From NCBI RefSeq assembly GCF_003997495.1, contig NZ_RZRU01000014.1:1-64000 (forward strand): 64,000 nucleotides of DNA, written 5' to 3'. The translations under genes and the position numbers were made by a program. Source of the DNA: Mesorhizobium sp. M7A.F.Ca.US.008.03.1.1 (GTDB lineage: Bacteria > Pseudomonadota > Alphaproteobacteria > Rhizobiales > Rhizobiaceae). Shown here piece by piece: positions 42,456 through 50,495 of this stretch (position 1 is the stretch's first letter; every line of letters begins with the position of its first letter). A model generated the notes under the pieces. The model made no database searches, was not told the DNA's origin, and worked only from the letters and a program-made list of their open reading frames with translations.

Positions 42456-42544
42456 AAAAATTTGCAATGGTGTCCGCATCGTCGAGTGGCCCGGGCAATG
42501 AGCGATGGGGGCGGCGTCGCGCCTGCCAGGATTGGGGGAGCGCA

Positions 42545-43741
42545 ATGAAGCGTATCTATGTGGTGGGTACCGCGGACACCAAGGGCGAGGAACTCGCCTT
42601 CCTGGCCGACGCGATCACTGCTGCGGGCGCCATCGTTTGTCGTGTCGATGTCGGAACGCGCGACGCAACCATCCCCGTCGATATCAGCGCGGGGGAAATC
42701 GCCGACCATCATCCCGGCGGCCGGGACGCCGTGCTCGGCGGCAATGATCGTGGCGCCGCGGTCGCGGCGATGGGCATCGCCTTCGCCCGCTTTGCCCAAT
42801 CGCGCAACGACATCGCAGCCATGATCGGCATCGGTGGCGGTGGCGGCACATCGATCGTCACGTCGGGCATGCGCGCCCTGCCGCTCGGCCTGCCCAAGAT
42901 CATGGTCTCGACGCTCGCCTCCGGCGATACCGCACCCTACGTCGATGTCTCCGACATCATCATGATGCCGGCGGTGACTGACATGGCCGGACTGAACCGG
43001 CTCTCCCGTGTCGTGCTGCACAATGCGGCTCAAGCCATATCAGGCATGGCGGCCAGACCGGCGCCGCCGCCAGACGGCCGGCCGTCGATCGGCCTCACCA
43101 TGTTCGGCGTCACCACGCCTTGCGTGACCGCCATCGCCGACCAGCTCCGTTCGACCTATGACTGCATGGTCTTCCACGCCACGGGCACTGGCGGCCGCAG
43201 CATGGAAAAGCTGGCCGACAGCGGCTTGCTGTCCGGCGTCGTTGACATCACCACGACCGAAGTCTGCGACCTCCTGTTCGGCGGTGTGCTGCCGGCGACT
43301 GACGATCGTTTCGGCGCCGTCGCTCGCACGGGGCTGCCCTATGTCGGCTCCGCCGGCGCGCTCGACATGGTGAACTTCTGGGCGCCTTCGACCATTCCGG
43401 AGCACTATCGCTATCGGCTGTTCTACGAACACAATCCCAATGTCACGCTGATGCGCACCACGGCGGACGAATGCCGTGCGATCGGCGAGTGGATCGGCAC
43501 CAGGCTCGCCCGCTACGGGGGGCCGGTGCATTTTCTCATCCCGGAAAAAGGTGTCTCGGCGCTCGACATCGAAGGCGGCGCCTTCTTCGACCCGGAAGCC
43601 GACGCCGTTCTGTTCGAAGCCATCGAGCGCACCATCAAGCCCGACGGCAAGCGCCGCGTGACGCGCCTGCCGCTGCATATCAATGACCCGGAATTCGCAA
43701 AGGCTGCAACATCAGCCTTCCTCGACATCGCCAGACAGTGA
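42545..43741 (+). CDS. UPF0261 (Tm-1-like ATP-binding domain) protein
   Basis: The 398-residue protein opens KRIYVVGTADTKGEELAFLA and has glycine-rich IGIGGGGGTSIVTSGMRALP, GLTMFGVTTPC, FHATGTGGRSMEKL and ITTTEVCDLLFGGV. These features define the UPF0261 family. The same domain forms the N-terminal half of tomato Tm-1, where it binds ATP and a tobamovirus replicase. The bacterial function is not established. GGGGGAG precedes the ATG at 42545. It is 13 bp from the PEP-hydrolase-like gene, whose product corresponds to the second half of Tm-1. Confidence 0.88.
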   Translation: MKRIYVVGTADTKGEELAFLADAITAAGAIVCRVDVGTRDATIPVDISAGEIADHHPGGRDAVLGGNDRGAAVAAMGIAFARFAQSRNDIAAMIGIGGGGGTSIVTSGMRALPLGLPKIMVSTLASGDTAPYVDVSDIIMMPAVTDMAGLNRLSRVVLHNAAQAISGMAARPAPPPDGRPSIGLTMFGVTTPCVTAIADQLRSTYDCMVFHATGTGGRSMEKLADSGLLSGVVDITTTEVCDLLFGGVLPATDDRFGAVARTGLPYVGSAGALDMVNFWAPSTIPEHYRYRLFYEHNPNVTLMRTTADECRAIGEWIGTRLARYGGPVHFLIPEKGVSALDIEGGAFFDPEADAVLFEAIERTIKPDGKRRVTRLPLHINDPEFAKAATSAFLDIARQ

Positions 43742-43754
43742 GAGATCTCAAAAA

Positions 43755-44618
43755 ATGCCCGCCATACCGCGCAAGGACATATTGAAGAAATTCAGGGGAA
43801 TGGTCGACAAGGGCGTGCCGATCGTCGGCGGTGGCGCCGGCACCGGCCTGTCGGCGAAAGCCGAGGAGGCCGGCGGCATCGACCTCATCATCATCTACAA
43901 TTCCGGCCGCTACCGCATGGCCGGGCGCGGCTCGGCCGCCGGCCTGCTCGCCTATGGCAATGCCAACGAGATCGTCAAGGAAATGGCCTACGAGGTGCTG
44001 CCGGTGGTCAGACACACGCCGGTGCTGGCCGGCGTCAACGGCACCGACCCGTTCGTCATCATGCCGCTGCTTCTGGCCGAGCTGAAGACAATGGGCTTTT
44101 CCGGCGTGCAGAACTTTCCCACCATCGGCCTGTTCGACGGCCAGATGCGGCAGAGTTTCGAAGAGACCGGCATGGGTTTCGGCCTCGAGGTCGACATGAT
44201 CGCCGAGGCGCACAAGCTCGATCTCTTGACCACGCCCTATGTCTTCAACCCGGATGAGGCCCGCGCCATGGCAAAAGCCGGCGCCGACATCGTCGTCGCC
44301 CATATGGGTGTGACGACAGGCGGCTCGATCGGCGCCACGTCAGCCAAGTCGCTCGACGACTGCGTCGTCGAGATCGACGCCATCGCCAACGCGGCGCGCT
44401 CGGTGCGCAAGGATGTCATCCTGCTTTGCCATGGCGGCCCGATTTCGATGCCCGACGATGCCCGCTACATTCTCTCCCGTGCCAAGGGCCTGCACGGCTT
44501 CTATGGCGCAAGCTCGATGGAACGGCTGCCGGCGGAAGCCGCGATCGCCAAACAGACGGCCGATTTCAAGGCGGTGACACTTGGTGGCGGGACGGCCACG
44601 AAGAAAAAGAAGGGATGA
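43755..44618 (+). CDS. PEP-hydrolase-family TIM-barrel protein (Tm-1 C-terminal-like)
   Basis: The 287-residue protein has VPIVGGGAGTGLSAKAEEAG, IIIYNSGRYRMAGRGSAAGL, GVQNFPTIGLFDGQMRQS and DIVVAHMGVTTGGSIGA. This is the phosphoenolpyruvate hydrolase/TIM-barrel family that forms the C-terminal half of plant Tm-1 proteins. Barrel motifs suggest a small-molecule lyase or hydrolase. A Lys-rich tail ends the protein. It is translated 13 bp after UPF0261 and 6 bp before a cupin gene. Confidence 0.86.
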   Translation: MPAIPRKDILKKFRGMVDKGVPIVGGGAGTGLSAKAEEAGGIDLIIIYNSGRYRMAGRGSAAGLLAYGNANEIVKEMAYEVLPVVRHTPVLAGVNGTDPFVIMPLLLAELKTMGFSGVQNFPTIGLFDGQMRQSFEETGMGFGLEVDMIAEAHKLDLLTTPYVFNPDEARAMAKAGADIVVAHMGVTTGGSIGATSAKSLDDCVVEIDAIANAARSVRKDVILLCHGGPISMPDDARYILSRAKGLHGFYGASSMERLPAEAAIAKQTADFKAVTLGGGTATKKKKG

Positions 44619-44624
44619 TGAGAG

Positions 44625-45041
44625 ATGACCGACAAGAGCAAAATGTTTGTCTACCCGAAGGACGTCAGCGCCTTCGGCTTCGACTGGGGAAAATTGGCGC
44701 TGACGGTGGCGCCCGAAGTGAATGGCGCGACCCGCTTTTCCGGCGGCGTCGTCGACCTGCCTTCCGGCAAGGGCCACACGCGCCACAACCATCCGGGCGC
44801 GGAAGAAATCATCTTCGTCATCTCCGGTCATGGCGAGCAGATGGTCGAGGACGAAAAGGGCAATCCGGTGGTCGAGAAAGTCGGCCCCGGCTGCACCATC
44901 TATGTGCCGGAAAGCCGCTTTCATTCGACGCTCAACACCGGCGATGGGCCGATGCAGCTTTTCGTCGTCTATTCGCCGGCCGGGCCTGAACTGGTTTTGC
45001 GCGAGTTGCCGGATTTTAGGCTGATTCCGCCGGGACAGTGA
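44625..45041 (+). CDS. Cupin-domain protein of the Tm-1-like operon
   Basis: The 138-residue single-domain cupin has metal-ligand motifs GHTRHNHPGAEEIIFVISGHG (His-His-Glu) and PESRFHSTLNTG (His). It is preceded by GATGAGAG and lies 6 bp after the TIM-barrel gene. Small cupins of this type isomerise, epimerise or oxygenate small organic molecules. The reaction here is unknown, but the operon context implies a shared substrate with the UPF0261 and PEP-hydrolase-like proteins. Confidence 0.85.
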   Translation: MTDKSKMFVYPKDVSAFGFDWGKLALTVAPEVNGATRFSGGVVDLPSGKGHTRHNHPGAEEIIFVISGHGEQMVEDEKGNPVVEKVGPGCTIYVPESRFHSTLNTGDGPMQLFVVYSPAGPELVLRELPDFRLIPPGQ

Positions 45042-45060
45042 TGAACTTATTATAGCGCGG

Positions 45061-45233
45061 CGCCGCCCCTCATTGTCCTGCTGGACATTTCTTCCAGTAG
45101 TGACGGGGAGAAAGACGCGGTCATCGGCGCTTTCGCCAATTTTCAACGCCGCAAAATAGTGCCGAGGGCGCGGCTGCCTCTTCTCCCCGTCACTATTCGG
45201 GGAGAAGGTGCCGGCAGGCGGATGAGGGGCGGC
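45061..45233. repeat. Palindromic element, GCCGCCCCTCA family
   Basis: GCCGCCCCTCATTGTCCTGC at the left and its counterpart GGCAGGCGGATGAGGGGCGGC near 45213-45233 form the outer arms. Inner arms TGACGGGGAG/CTCCCCGTCA are also inverted. It occupies most of the 206-bp gap between the convergent cupin and M24 genes. No gene is seen in it. Confidence 0.8.
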
Positions 45234-45247
45234 GCCAGCCTCGGGTT

Positions 45248-46438
45248 CTATGAAATCCCGCCTATGTTCCATCCCCTGCCACGGTCGCCGAACATCACAT
45301 AACCGGTTTCGGTGACCGCCAGCGTGTCCTCCAGCTTGATGAAGCCGCGTGTCGGGTGGAGCATGGTTGTCTCCACCGACAGCACCATGTTCTTCTCCAG
45401 TGGCTTTGCCGCATAGGTTCCCTCATAGGTCACCGGGTGGTTGGTCATCAGGAACGGCGCTTCATGCGTGATCAGCCCCATGCCGTGGGCGAAAAAATCC
45501 GTGTAGGGCGCGACCTTCGAGGCTTTCAGCACGCCCTCGGCGTGCGAAATCATGTCGCCGCCCAGCGTGCCCGCTCTGACCTTTGAGAAGGCCGCCTGCT
45601 GCACCGTCTCGACCTCGGCCAGCAAATCCTCGAGCTCGGCGTCCGCTTCGCCCAGAATGCCCATGCGGCAGAGGTCGCCGATATAGCCGTGATAATTGCC
45701 GCCGGAATCGATCGACAGCACCTCGCCCTTCTTCCAAGCCTGCGGTGAGGCGGCGCGGTTGTGACTGGAGCCCAGCGTCAGCAGGCAATATTCGAAATGG
45801 ATGCCGCGATTGGTTTCCTCGCGCCGCAGCTGCTCGATGATCTCGCTCTTGGTCGTGCCTTCGCGCGCCCAGGCAATGGTCGCCAGCATGGAATCGGTGA
45901 TCAGTTCGGAGGCGGTGCGCAGCTTCTCCAGCTCCGCGTCGGTCTTGATGGCGCGCATGCGCTCCAGCATGTCGGTCGCGTCGATCAGCCTGGCATCCGG
46001 CAATGCCTTGCGGATCAGCGTATAGGCATCCGACGGCAGGAATCCGGGCTCGATGCCGATGCGCGCGCCGGCCTTGCCGATCTTCTGCAGGTGCTCGACG
46101 GCGAGATTGGCGGCATCGAGCGTGCCCCAGCAGGCGGCGTGCAGCGTCGGCGTCCAGAACGGGTTGTTCTGATGCTCGCCGCCTTCCATGCGGTTGCCGA
46201 TATAGGCGGCATGGTCCGGCCCGCCCTTTTCGTACACGACGATCGGCAAATAACGGCTGTGGCCGATCGCATCCATGGCGGCAAAGAAGATGAACTTGTA
46301 GCCGCCCAGCAGATATTGCGTGTTGTGCTTGGAGGTGGCGAGCAGCACATCGATGCCGGCCTCCTCCATCAGCCGGTCGACCCTTGCCTGGTCGAACGGG
46401 ATATTGCCGACCGCATTCTTGCCCGGAGCAATGTTCAT
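45248..46438 (-). CDS. M24-family metallopeptidase-fold enzyme
   Basis: The 396-residue protein has a creatinase-type N-terminal domain and the pita-bread catalytic domain. The five metal ligands are visible: Asp in SIDSGGNYHGYIGD (two), His in FFAHGMGLITHE, Glu in VLSVETTM and Glu in KLEDTLAVT. The family includes Xaa-Pro peptidases and amidohydrolases such as creatinase. GGGAGAGAG precedes the ATG at 46438. It is divergent from a peptide importer and shares its operators, so it probably hydrolyses an imported dipeptide-like or amide compound. Confidence 0.88.
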   Translation of the reverse strand: MNIAPGKNAVGNIPFDQARVDRLMEEAGIDVLLATSKHNTQYLLGGYKFIFFAAMDAIGHSRYLPIVVYEKGGPDHAAYIGNRMEGGEHQNNPFWTPTLHAACWGTLDAANLAVEHLQKIGKAGARIGIEPGFLPSDAYTLIRKALPDARLIDATDMLERMRAIKTDAELEKLRTASELITDSMLATIAWAREGTTKSEIIEQLRREETNRGIHFEYCLLTLGSSHNRAASPQAWKKGEVLSIDSGGNYHGYIGDLCRMGILGEADAELEDLLAEVETVQQAAFSKVRAGTLGGDMISHAEGVLKASKVAPYTDFFAHGMGLITHEAPFLMTNHPVTYEGTYAAKPLEKNMVLSVETTMLHPTRGFIKLEDTLAVTETGYVMFGDRGRGWNIGGIS

Positions 46439-46526
46439 CTCTCTCTCCCTGAATTGCCCGGGATCGTCGGCTGTTCTGCTCCCGATCCCCTGGCTATGGC
46501 TCAAATCTGCACCATTTTGCCCGTTC

Positions 46527-46537
46527 TGGTCCAGCCA
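46527..46537. promoter_or_regulatory. Degenerate TGGT-N3-ACCA site
   Basis: TGGTCCAGCCA differs from the TGGT-N3-ACCA palindrome by one base. It lies 89 bp upstream of the M24 start and 65 bp from the perfect site at 46602. It may be a weaker second operator for the divergent genes. Confidence 0.4.
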
Positions 46538-46597
46538 GAAATAGGGCAAACAGTACCGTTCGATGTCACCATATCGTCATTCGTCGCACATCAAGCC

Positions 46598-46618
46598 AAT
46601 CTGGTCCTACCAGATTGA
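46598..46618. promoter_or_regulatory. TGGT-N3-ACCA operator 5, extended palindrome (M24/dpp)
   Basis: CAATCTGGT and ACCAGATTG are perfect 9-bp arms around CCT, the longest version of this motif in the window. It lies in the 374-bp gap between the divergent M24 gene and the peptide-binding-protein gene. Together with operators 1-4 it links this cluster to the FadR-type regulon. Confidence 0.8.
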
Positions 46619-46812
46619 TCGAATTGACCCGCTTCCTCCAAACTGGTCCAGCGGACAAAAATTTCAAAGCCAAGCGAGGATGCGCCAATTCCGTCTCTGG
46701 CGAAACCCTCGGCAAGGCTCATAATCGCCACCGCAAGGATGCCGGCGGGCTTGCCGACGTCCGAGGGGTATTGGCGCACCCGACCGGGTCGCGGAGAGGA
46801 CGGAGTTCGACC

Positions 46813-48423
46813 ATGTCAGGTTTCACGATTTCCAGACGCACGATGCTTGCCGGTTCGGCGATGCTGCTGGCCTCCACCGCCATGCCGGCACCGGGCTGGG
46901 CGCAGACGCCGAAGAAGGGCGGGCGGCTGGTGCTTGCCGCCGATTCCGAACCACGCAACCTCAACCCGGCGATTGTCGCCTCCAATGGCGTGTTCTTCAT
47001 CTCCAGCAAGATCGTCGAAACACTGGCCGAAGCCTCCTTCGACGGCAAGGACGGTCTCGCGCCACGGCTGGCGCTGAGCTGGGAGGGTGCCGCCGACGGG
47101 CTCTCGGTGACGTTCAAACTGCGCGACGGTGTCAAATGGCATGACGGCAAACCGTTCACCTCGGCCGACGTCGCCTTCTCGGCGCTGCAGATCTGGAAGC
47201 CGCTGCAGAATCTCGGCCGTACCGTGTTCAAGGATCTGGCCAGCGTCGACACCCCGGACGATCTCACCGCCGTGTTCAAATTTTCCAAGCCGACGCCGTT
47301 CCAGTTGATCCGCAACGCGCTGCCGGCGCTGAGCAGCGTGGTGCCGAAGCACATCTACGAGGTTGGCAAGATCGAGGACAACCCGGCCAACAACGCGCCC
47401 ATCGGCACCGGACCGTTCAAATTCGGCGAGTACAAGGCCGGCCAATATTACCGGCTGACCAGGAACACGGATTACTGGGGCAAGGACGAGCCCTATCTCG
47501 ACGAGATCATCTATCAGGTGCTGCCGGATCGCACGTCAGCGGCGAGCGCGCTGGAGGCTGAAGAGATCCAGCTGGCAGCCTTTTCCGCCGTGCCGCTGGC
47601 CGACCTCGACCGCATCTCGAAAGTGCCGGGCCTGAAGGTGATCTCCAAGGGTTACGAAGGGCTGACCTATCAGCTCGTCGTCGAGATCAACCATCGCCGC
47701 AAGGAACTGGCCGACGTCAAAGTGCGGCAGGCGATCGCCCATGCCATCGACAAGGATTTCGTCGTCAAGACGGTGTTCCTCGGCTATGCCGCGACGGCCA
47801 CCGGTCCGGTGCCGAAGAACGATCCGCAATTCTACACCGCCGATGTGCCGACCTATGCCTTCGACGTCGCCAAGGCCAACGCGCTGCTCGACGAGGCCGG
47901 CTACAAGAAAGGCGCCGACGGCAACCGCTTTTCGCTGAAACTGCTGCCCGCTCCCTATTTCAACGAGACCAAGCAGTTCGGCGACTATCTGCGCCAGGCG
48001 CTCGCCGCCATCGGCATCGACGCTCAACTGGTCAACAACGACTCGGCCGCGCACATCAAGGCGGTCTACACCGACCACGCCTTCGACCTCGCGGTCGGCC
48101 CACCGGTGTTCCGCGGCGACCCGGCGATCTCGACCACCATCCTGGTGCAGAGCGGCATTCCGGACAGCGTGCCGTTCTCCAACCAGGGCGGCTACAAGAA
48201 CGACGCACTCGATGCGCTGATCTCCAAGGCATCGGAGACGCTCGACGCCACTGCCCGCACCGACCTCTACAAGGAGTTCCAGAAGGAGGTGGCCACCGAC
48301 CTGCCGCTGATCAACGTCGCCGAATGGAGTTTTATCAGCGTCGCCCGCGACACGGTCGGCAACATCGCCAACAACCCGCGCTGGGCGGTATCGAACTGGG
48401 CGGACACGTATTTGGAATCGTGA
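46813..48423 (+). CDS. Family 5 peptide-type solute-binding protein
   Basis: The 536-residue protein starts with a signal containing ISRRTMLAGSAMLLAS, a possible twin-arginine signal, cleaved near GWAQT. The mature protein has the family 5 layout (DSEPRNLNPAI, WHDGKPFTSADVAFS, TGPFKFGEYKAGQYY, KVRQAIAHAIDKDFVV). It binds a dipeptide, opine or other small ligand for the DppBCDF-like importer encoded next. GGACGGAG precedes the ATG at 46813. A palindromic element follows the gene. Confidence 0.9.
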   Translation: MSGFTISRRTMLAGSAMLLASTAMPAPGWAQTPKKGGRLVLAADSEPRNLNPAIVASNGVFFISSKIVETLAEASFDGKDGLAPRLALSWEGAADGLSVTFKLRDGVKWHDGKPFTSADVAFSALQIWKPLQNLGRTVFKDLASVDTPDDLTAVFKFSKPTPFQLIRNALPALSSVVPKHIYEVGKIEDNPANNAPIGTGPFKFGEYKAGQYYRLTRNTDYWGKDEPYLDEIIYQVLPDRTSAASALEAEEIQLAAFSAVPLADLDRISKVPGLKVISKGYEGLTYQLVVEINHRRKELADVKVRQAIAHAIDKDFVVKTVFLGYAATATGPVPKNDPQFYTADVPTYAFDVAKANALLDEAGYKKGADGNRFSLKLLPAPYFNETKQFGDYLRQALAAIGIDAQLVNNDSAAHIKAVYTDHAFDLAVGPPVFRGDPAISTTILVQSGIPDSVPFSNQGGYKNDALDALISKASETLDATARTDLYKEFQKEVATDLPLINVAEWSFISVARDTVGNIANNPRWAVSNWADTYLES

Positions 48424-48480
48424 CAGAATTGCGCGGATGAAAGTTCGCGAGATCATCGTAGGCGTCGAGCTTTACGAGGC

Positions 48481-48632
48481 CCCCCTCTGTCCTGCCGGAC
48501 ATCTCCCCCTCAAGGAGGGAGATCAGCAGCTTGTCTGTCCCGCGAATTCTTCAACGTTGGAGATTGGCGAAGCCAAAAATGACAGCCAATCTCCCCCCTT
48601 GAGGGGGAGATGTCCGGCAGGACAGAGGGGGG
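48481..48632. repeat. Palindromic element, CTCCCCCT family (after the binding-protein gene)
   Basis: The ends CCTCTGTCCTGCCGGACATC and GATGTCCGGCAGGACAGAGG are inverted, and CTCCCCCTCAAGG/CCTTGAGGGGGAG form the inner arms. It fills the gap between the binding protein and the first permease, where other importers here have a hairpin. It is the second of three copies of this family. Confidence 0.88.
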
Positions 48633-48687
48633 CGCTCAGGCGCGACATCTCTCTTGGGCGACTCGGCGCCAAACTTTCGATGCCCCC

Positions 48688-49674
48688 ATGACCCGCGCCC
48701 TCACGCTCATCCGCCGTCGCCTCGTCGGCAGCATCTTCGTGCTGCTGATCGTCGTCGTCGGCACCTTCCTGCTGCTTGAAGCGGCCCCCGGCGACGCGGT
48801 CGATGCCTATATCGTCTCGACCGGCGGCGACGCCGGCATGATCGAGCTGTTGCGTCATCGCTGGGGCCTCGACCAGTCCGAGCTGACGCGGCTGGCCAAC
48901 TATCTCTGGGCCCTGCTGCATCTCGACCTCGGCCAGTCGGTGACGTTCTCGCGGCCGATCCGCGACGTGATCCTCGAACGCCTGCCCAACACGCTGCTGT
49001 TGATGGTCAGCGCCACCGCGCTCTCCTTCGGGCTTGGCTCGGCACTCGGCATCTATGCCGGCGCGCGGCCAGGCAGTTTCCGCGACCGCTTCCTGTCGAT
49101 CGGCTCGCTGGCGCTCTATGCCGTGCCGGGTTTCTGGCTCGGACTGATGCTGATCGTCGTCTTTGCCGTCGACCTGCGCTGGTTGCCGATCGGCGGCATC
49201 GAAACCCTGGCTTCCGACAAGACCGGCCTTGATCGCGCCGCCGACATTGCCATCCATCTCGCCCTGCCCGTTTCCGCCCTCGGCTTCATCTATCTGGCGC
49301 TCTATCTGCGCATGATGCGCGCCGGCATGGCCGAGGTCTGGCGGCAGGATTTCGTCCTGGCCGCGCGGGCCAAAGGATTGTCACGCCGCCGCATCGTGCT
49401 CGCCCACGTCGCCCGCAATGCACTGCTGCCGCTGGTCACCATGCTCGGCCTGCAGTCGGCGCAGATGCTCGGCGGCAGCGTCGTCATCGAGAGCGTGTTT
49501 TCCGTGCCCGGCCTCGGCCGGCTGGCGCAGGAGGCAGTCGCCTCCCGCGACACGCCGCTTCTGCTCGGCATTATCCTCACCAGCGCTGTCCTGGTCATCG
49601 TCATCAATTTGCTCGTCGACATCGCCTACGCCTTCCTCGATCCCCGCGTCGGCGCCGGCGAGGCCGGCGCATGA
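48688..49674 (+). CDS. DppB-type ABC permease
   Basis: The 328-residue permease starts with helix SIFVLLIVVVGTFLLLEAAP, followed by the conserved GDAVDAY and RWGLDQSE. The loop is DFVLAARAKGLSRRRIVLAHVARNALLP. It forms the channel with the DppC-like protein, overlapping it by four bases. The start at 48688 avoids reading into the palindromic element. Confidence 0.9.
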   Translation: MTRALTLIRRRLVGSIFVLLIVVVGTFLLLEAAPGDAVDAYIVSTGGDAGMIELLRHRWGLDQSELTRLANYLWALLHLDLGQSVTFSRPIRDVILERLPNTLLLMVSATALSFGLGSALGIYAGARPGSFRDRFLSIGSLALYAVPGFWLGLMLIVVFAVDLRWLPIGGIETLASDKTGLDRAADIAIHLALPVSALGFIYLALYLRMMRAGMAEVWRQDFVLAARAKGLSRRRIVLAHVARNALLPLVTMLGLQSAQMLGGSVVIESVFSVPGLGRLAQEAVASRDTPLLLGIILTSAVLVIVINLLVDIAYAFLDPRVGAGEAGA

Positions 49675-50495
49675 GTGCCCTCCGCCGCTTTCTGCGCACG
49701 CCCGAGGCGGTCGCCGGTGCCATCCTCCTGGCGGTGCTGATCGCCATGGCGCTGTCGGCGTCGCTGTTGTTCCCCGGCGATCCGCAAGCGATTGCCGGGC
49801 CGGCGCTGCTGCCGCCGTTCCAGGACTGGTCGCTGCCGCTCGGCACCGACCGGCTTGGGCGCGACGTGCTGGCCGAGCTTTTCCACGGCGCCCGCACATC
49901 GCTGGCTGTGGGGCTGGCGGCCGCGGCGGCCGCACTTGTCGTCGGCGCGGTGGTCGGCACGCTGGCCGGCTTTGCCGGCGGTCTCGTCGACGAGGTGCTG
50001 ATGCGCATCACCGACGCCTTCCAGACCGTGCCGAGCTTCCTGCTGGCACTGGCCTTCGTCAGCGTCGTCGGACCGTCGCTCGGCGTCGTCGCCATCGCGC
50101 TCGGCACCTGGACCGGACCTGCTCGGGTCGCCCGCGCGGAAGTCCTGTCCATTCGCGAACGTGATTATGTCGCCGGGGCCAGGGTCATCGGCATGCACCC
50201 GCTGGCAATCGCCTTTCGCGAGGTGCTGCCCAATGCCTTGCCGCCGGTGCTGGCGATGTCGTCGGTGATCGTCGCCGCCGCGATCCTCACCGAAGCGGCC
50301 TTGTCCTTCCTCGGCTTGGGAGATCCCAACCGGGTCACCTGGGGCGGCATGATATCAGAAGGCCGCGCCGTCCTGCGCACCGCGCCCTTCCTGTCGATCG
50401 TCCCGGGCATAGCGCTGGTGCTGACCGTGCTCGGCGTCTATCTCGCCGGTGAAGGCATCGTCGAGACGACAGCGGTCAGGAGAGGCCTGTCGTGA
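49671..50495 (+). CDS. DppC-type ABC permease
   Basis: The 274-residue protein has an N-terminal helix, the LPLGTDRLGRDVLAELFHGA segment typical of DppC/OppC, and the loop RDYVAGARVIGMHPLAIAFREVLPNALPP. The start overlaps dppB-like and the end overlaps the ATPase gene (GTGA at 50492). Confidence 0.9.
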   Translation: MSALRRFLRTPEAVAGAILLAVLIAMALSASLLFPGDPQAIAGPALLPPFQDWSLPLGTDRLGRDVLAELFHGARTSLAVGLAAAAAALVVGAVVGTLAGFAGGLVDEVLMRITDAFQTVPSFLLALAFVSVVGPSLGVVAIALGTWTGPARVARAEVLSIRERDYVAGARVIGMHPLAIAFREVLPNALPPVLAMSSVIVAAAILTEAALSFLGLGDPNRVTWGGMISEGRAVLRTAPFLSIVPGIALVLTVLGVYLAGEGIVETTAVRRGLS

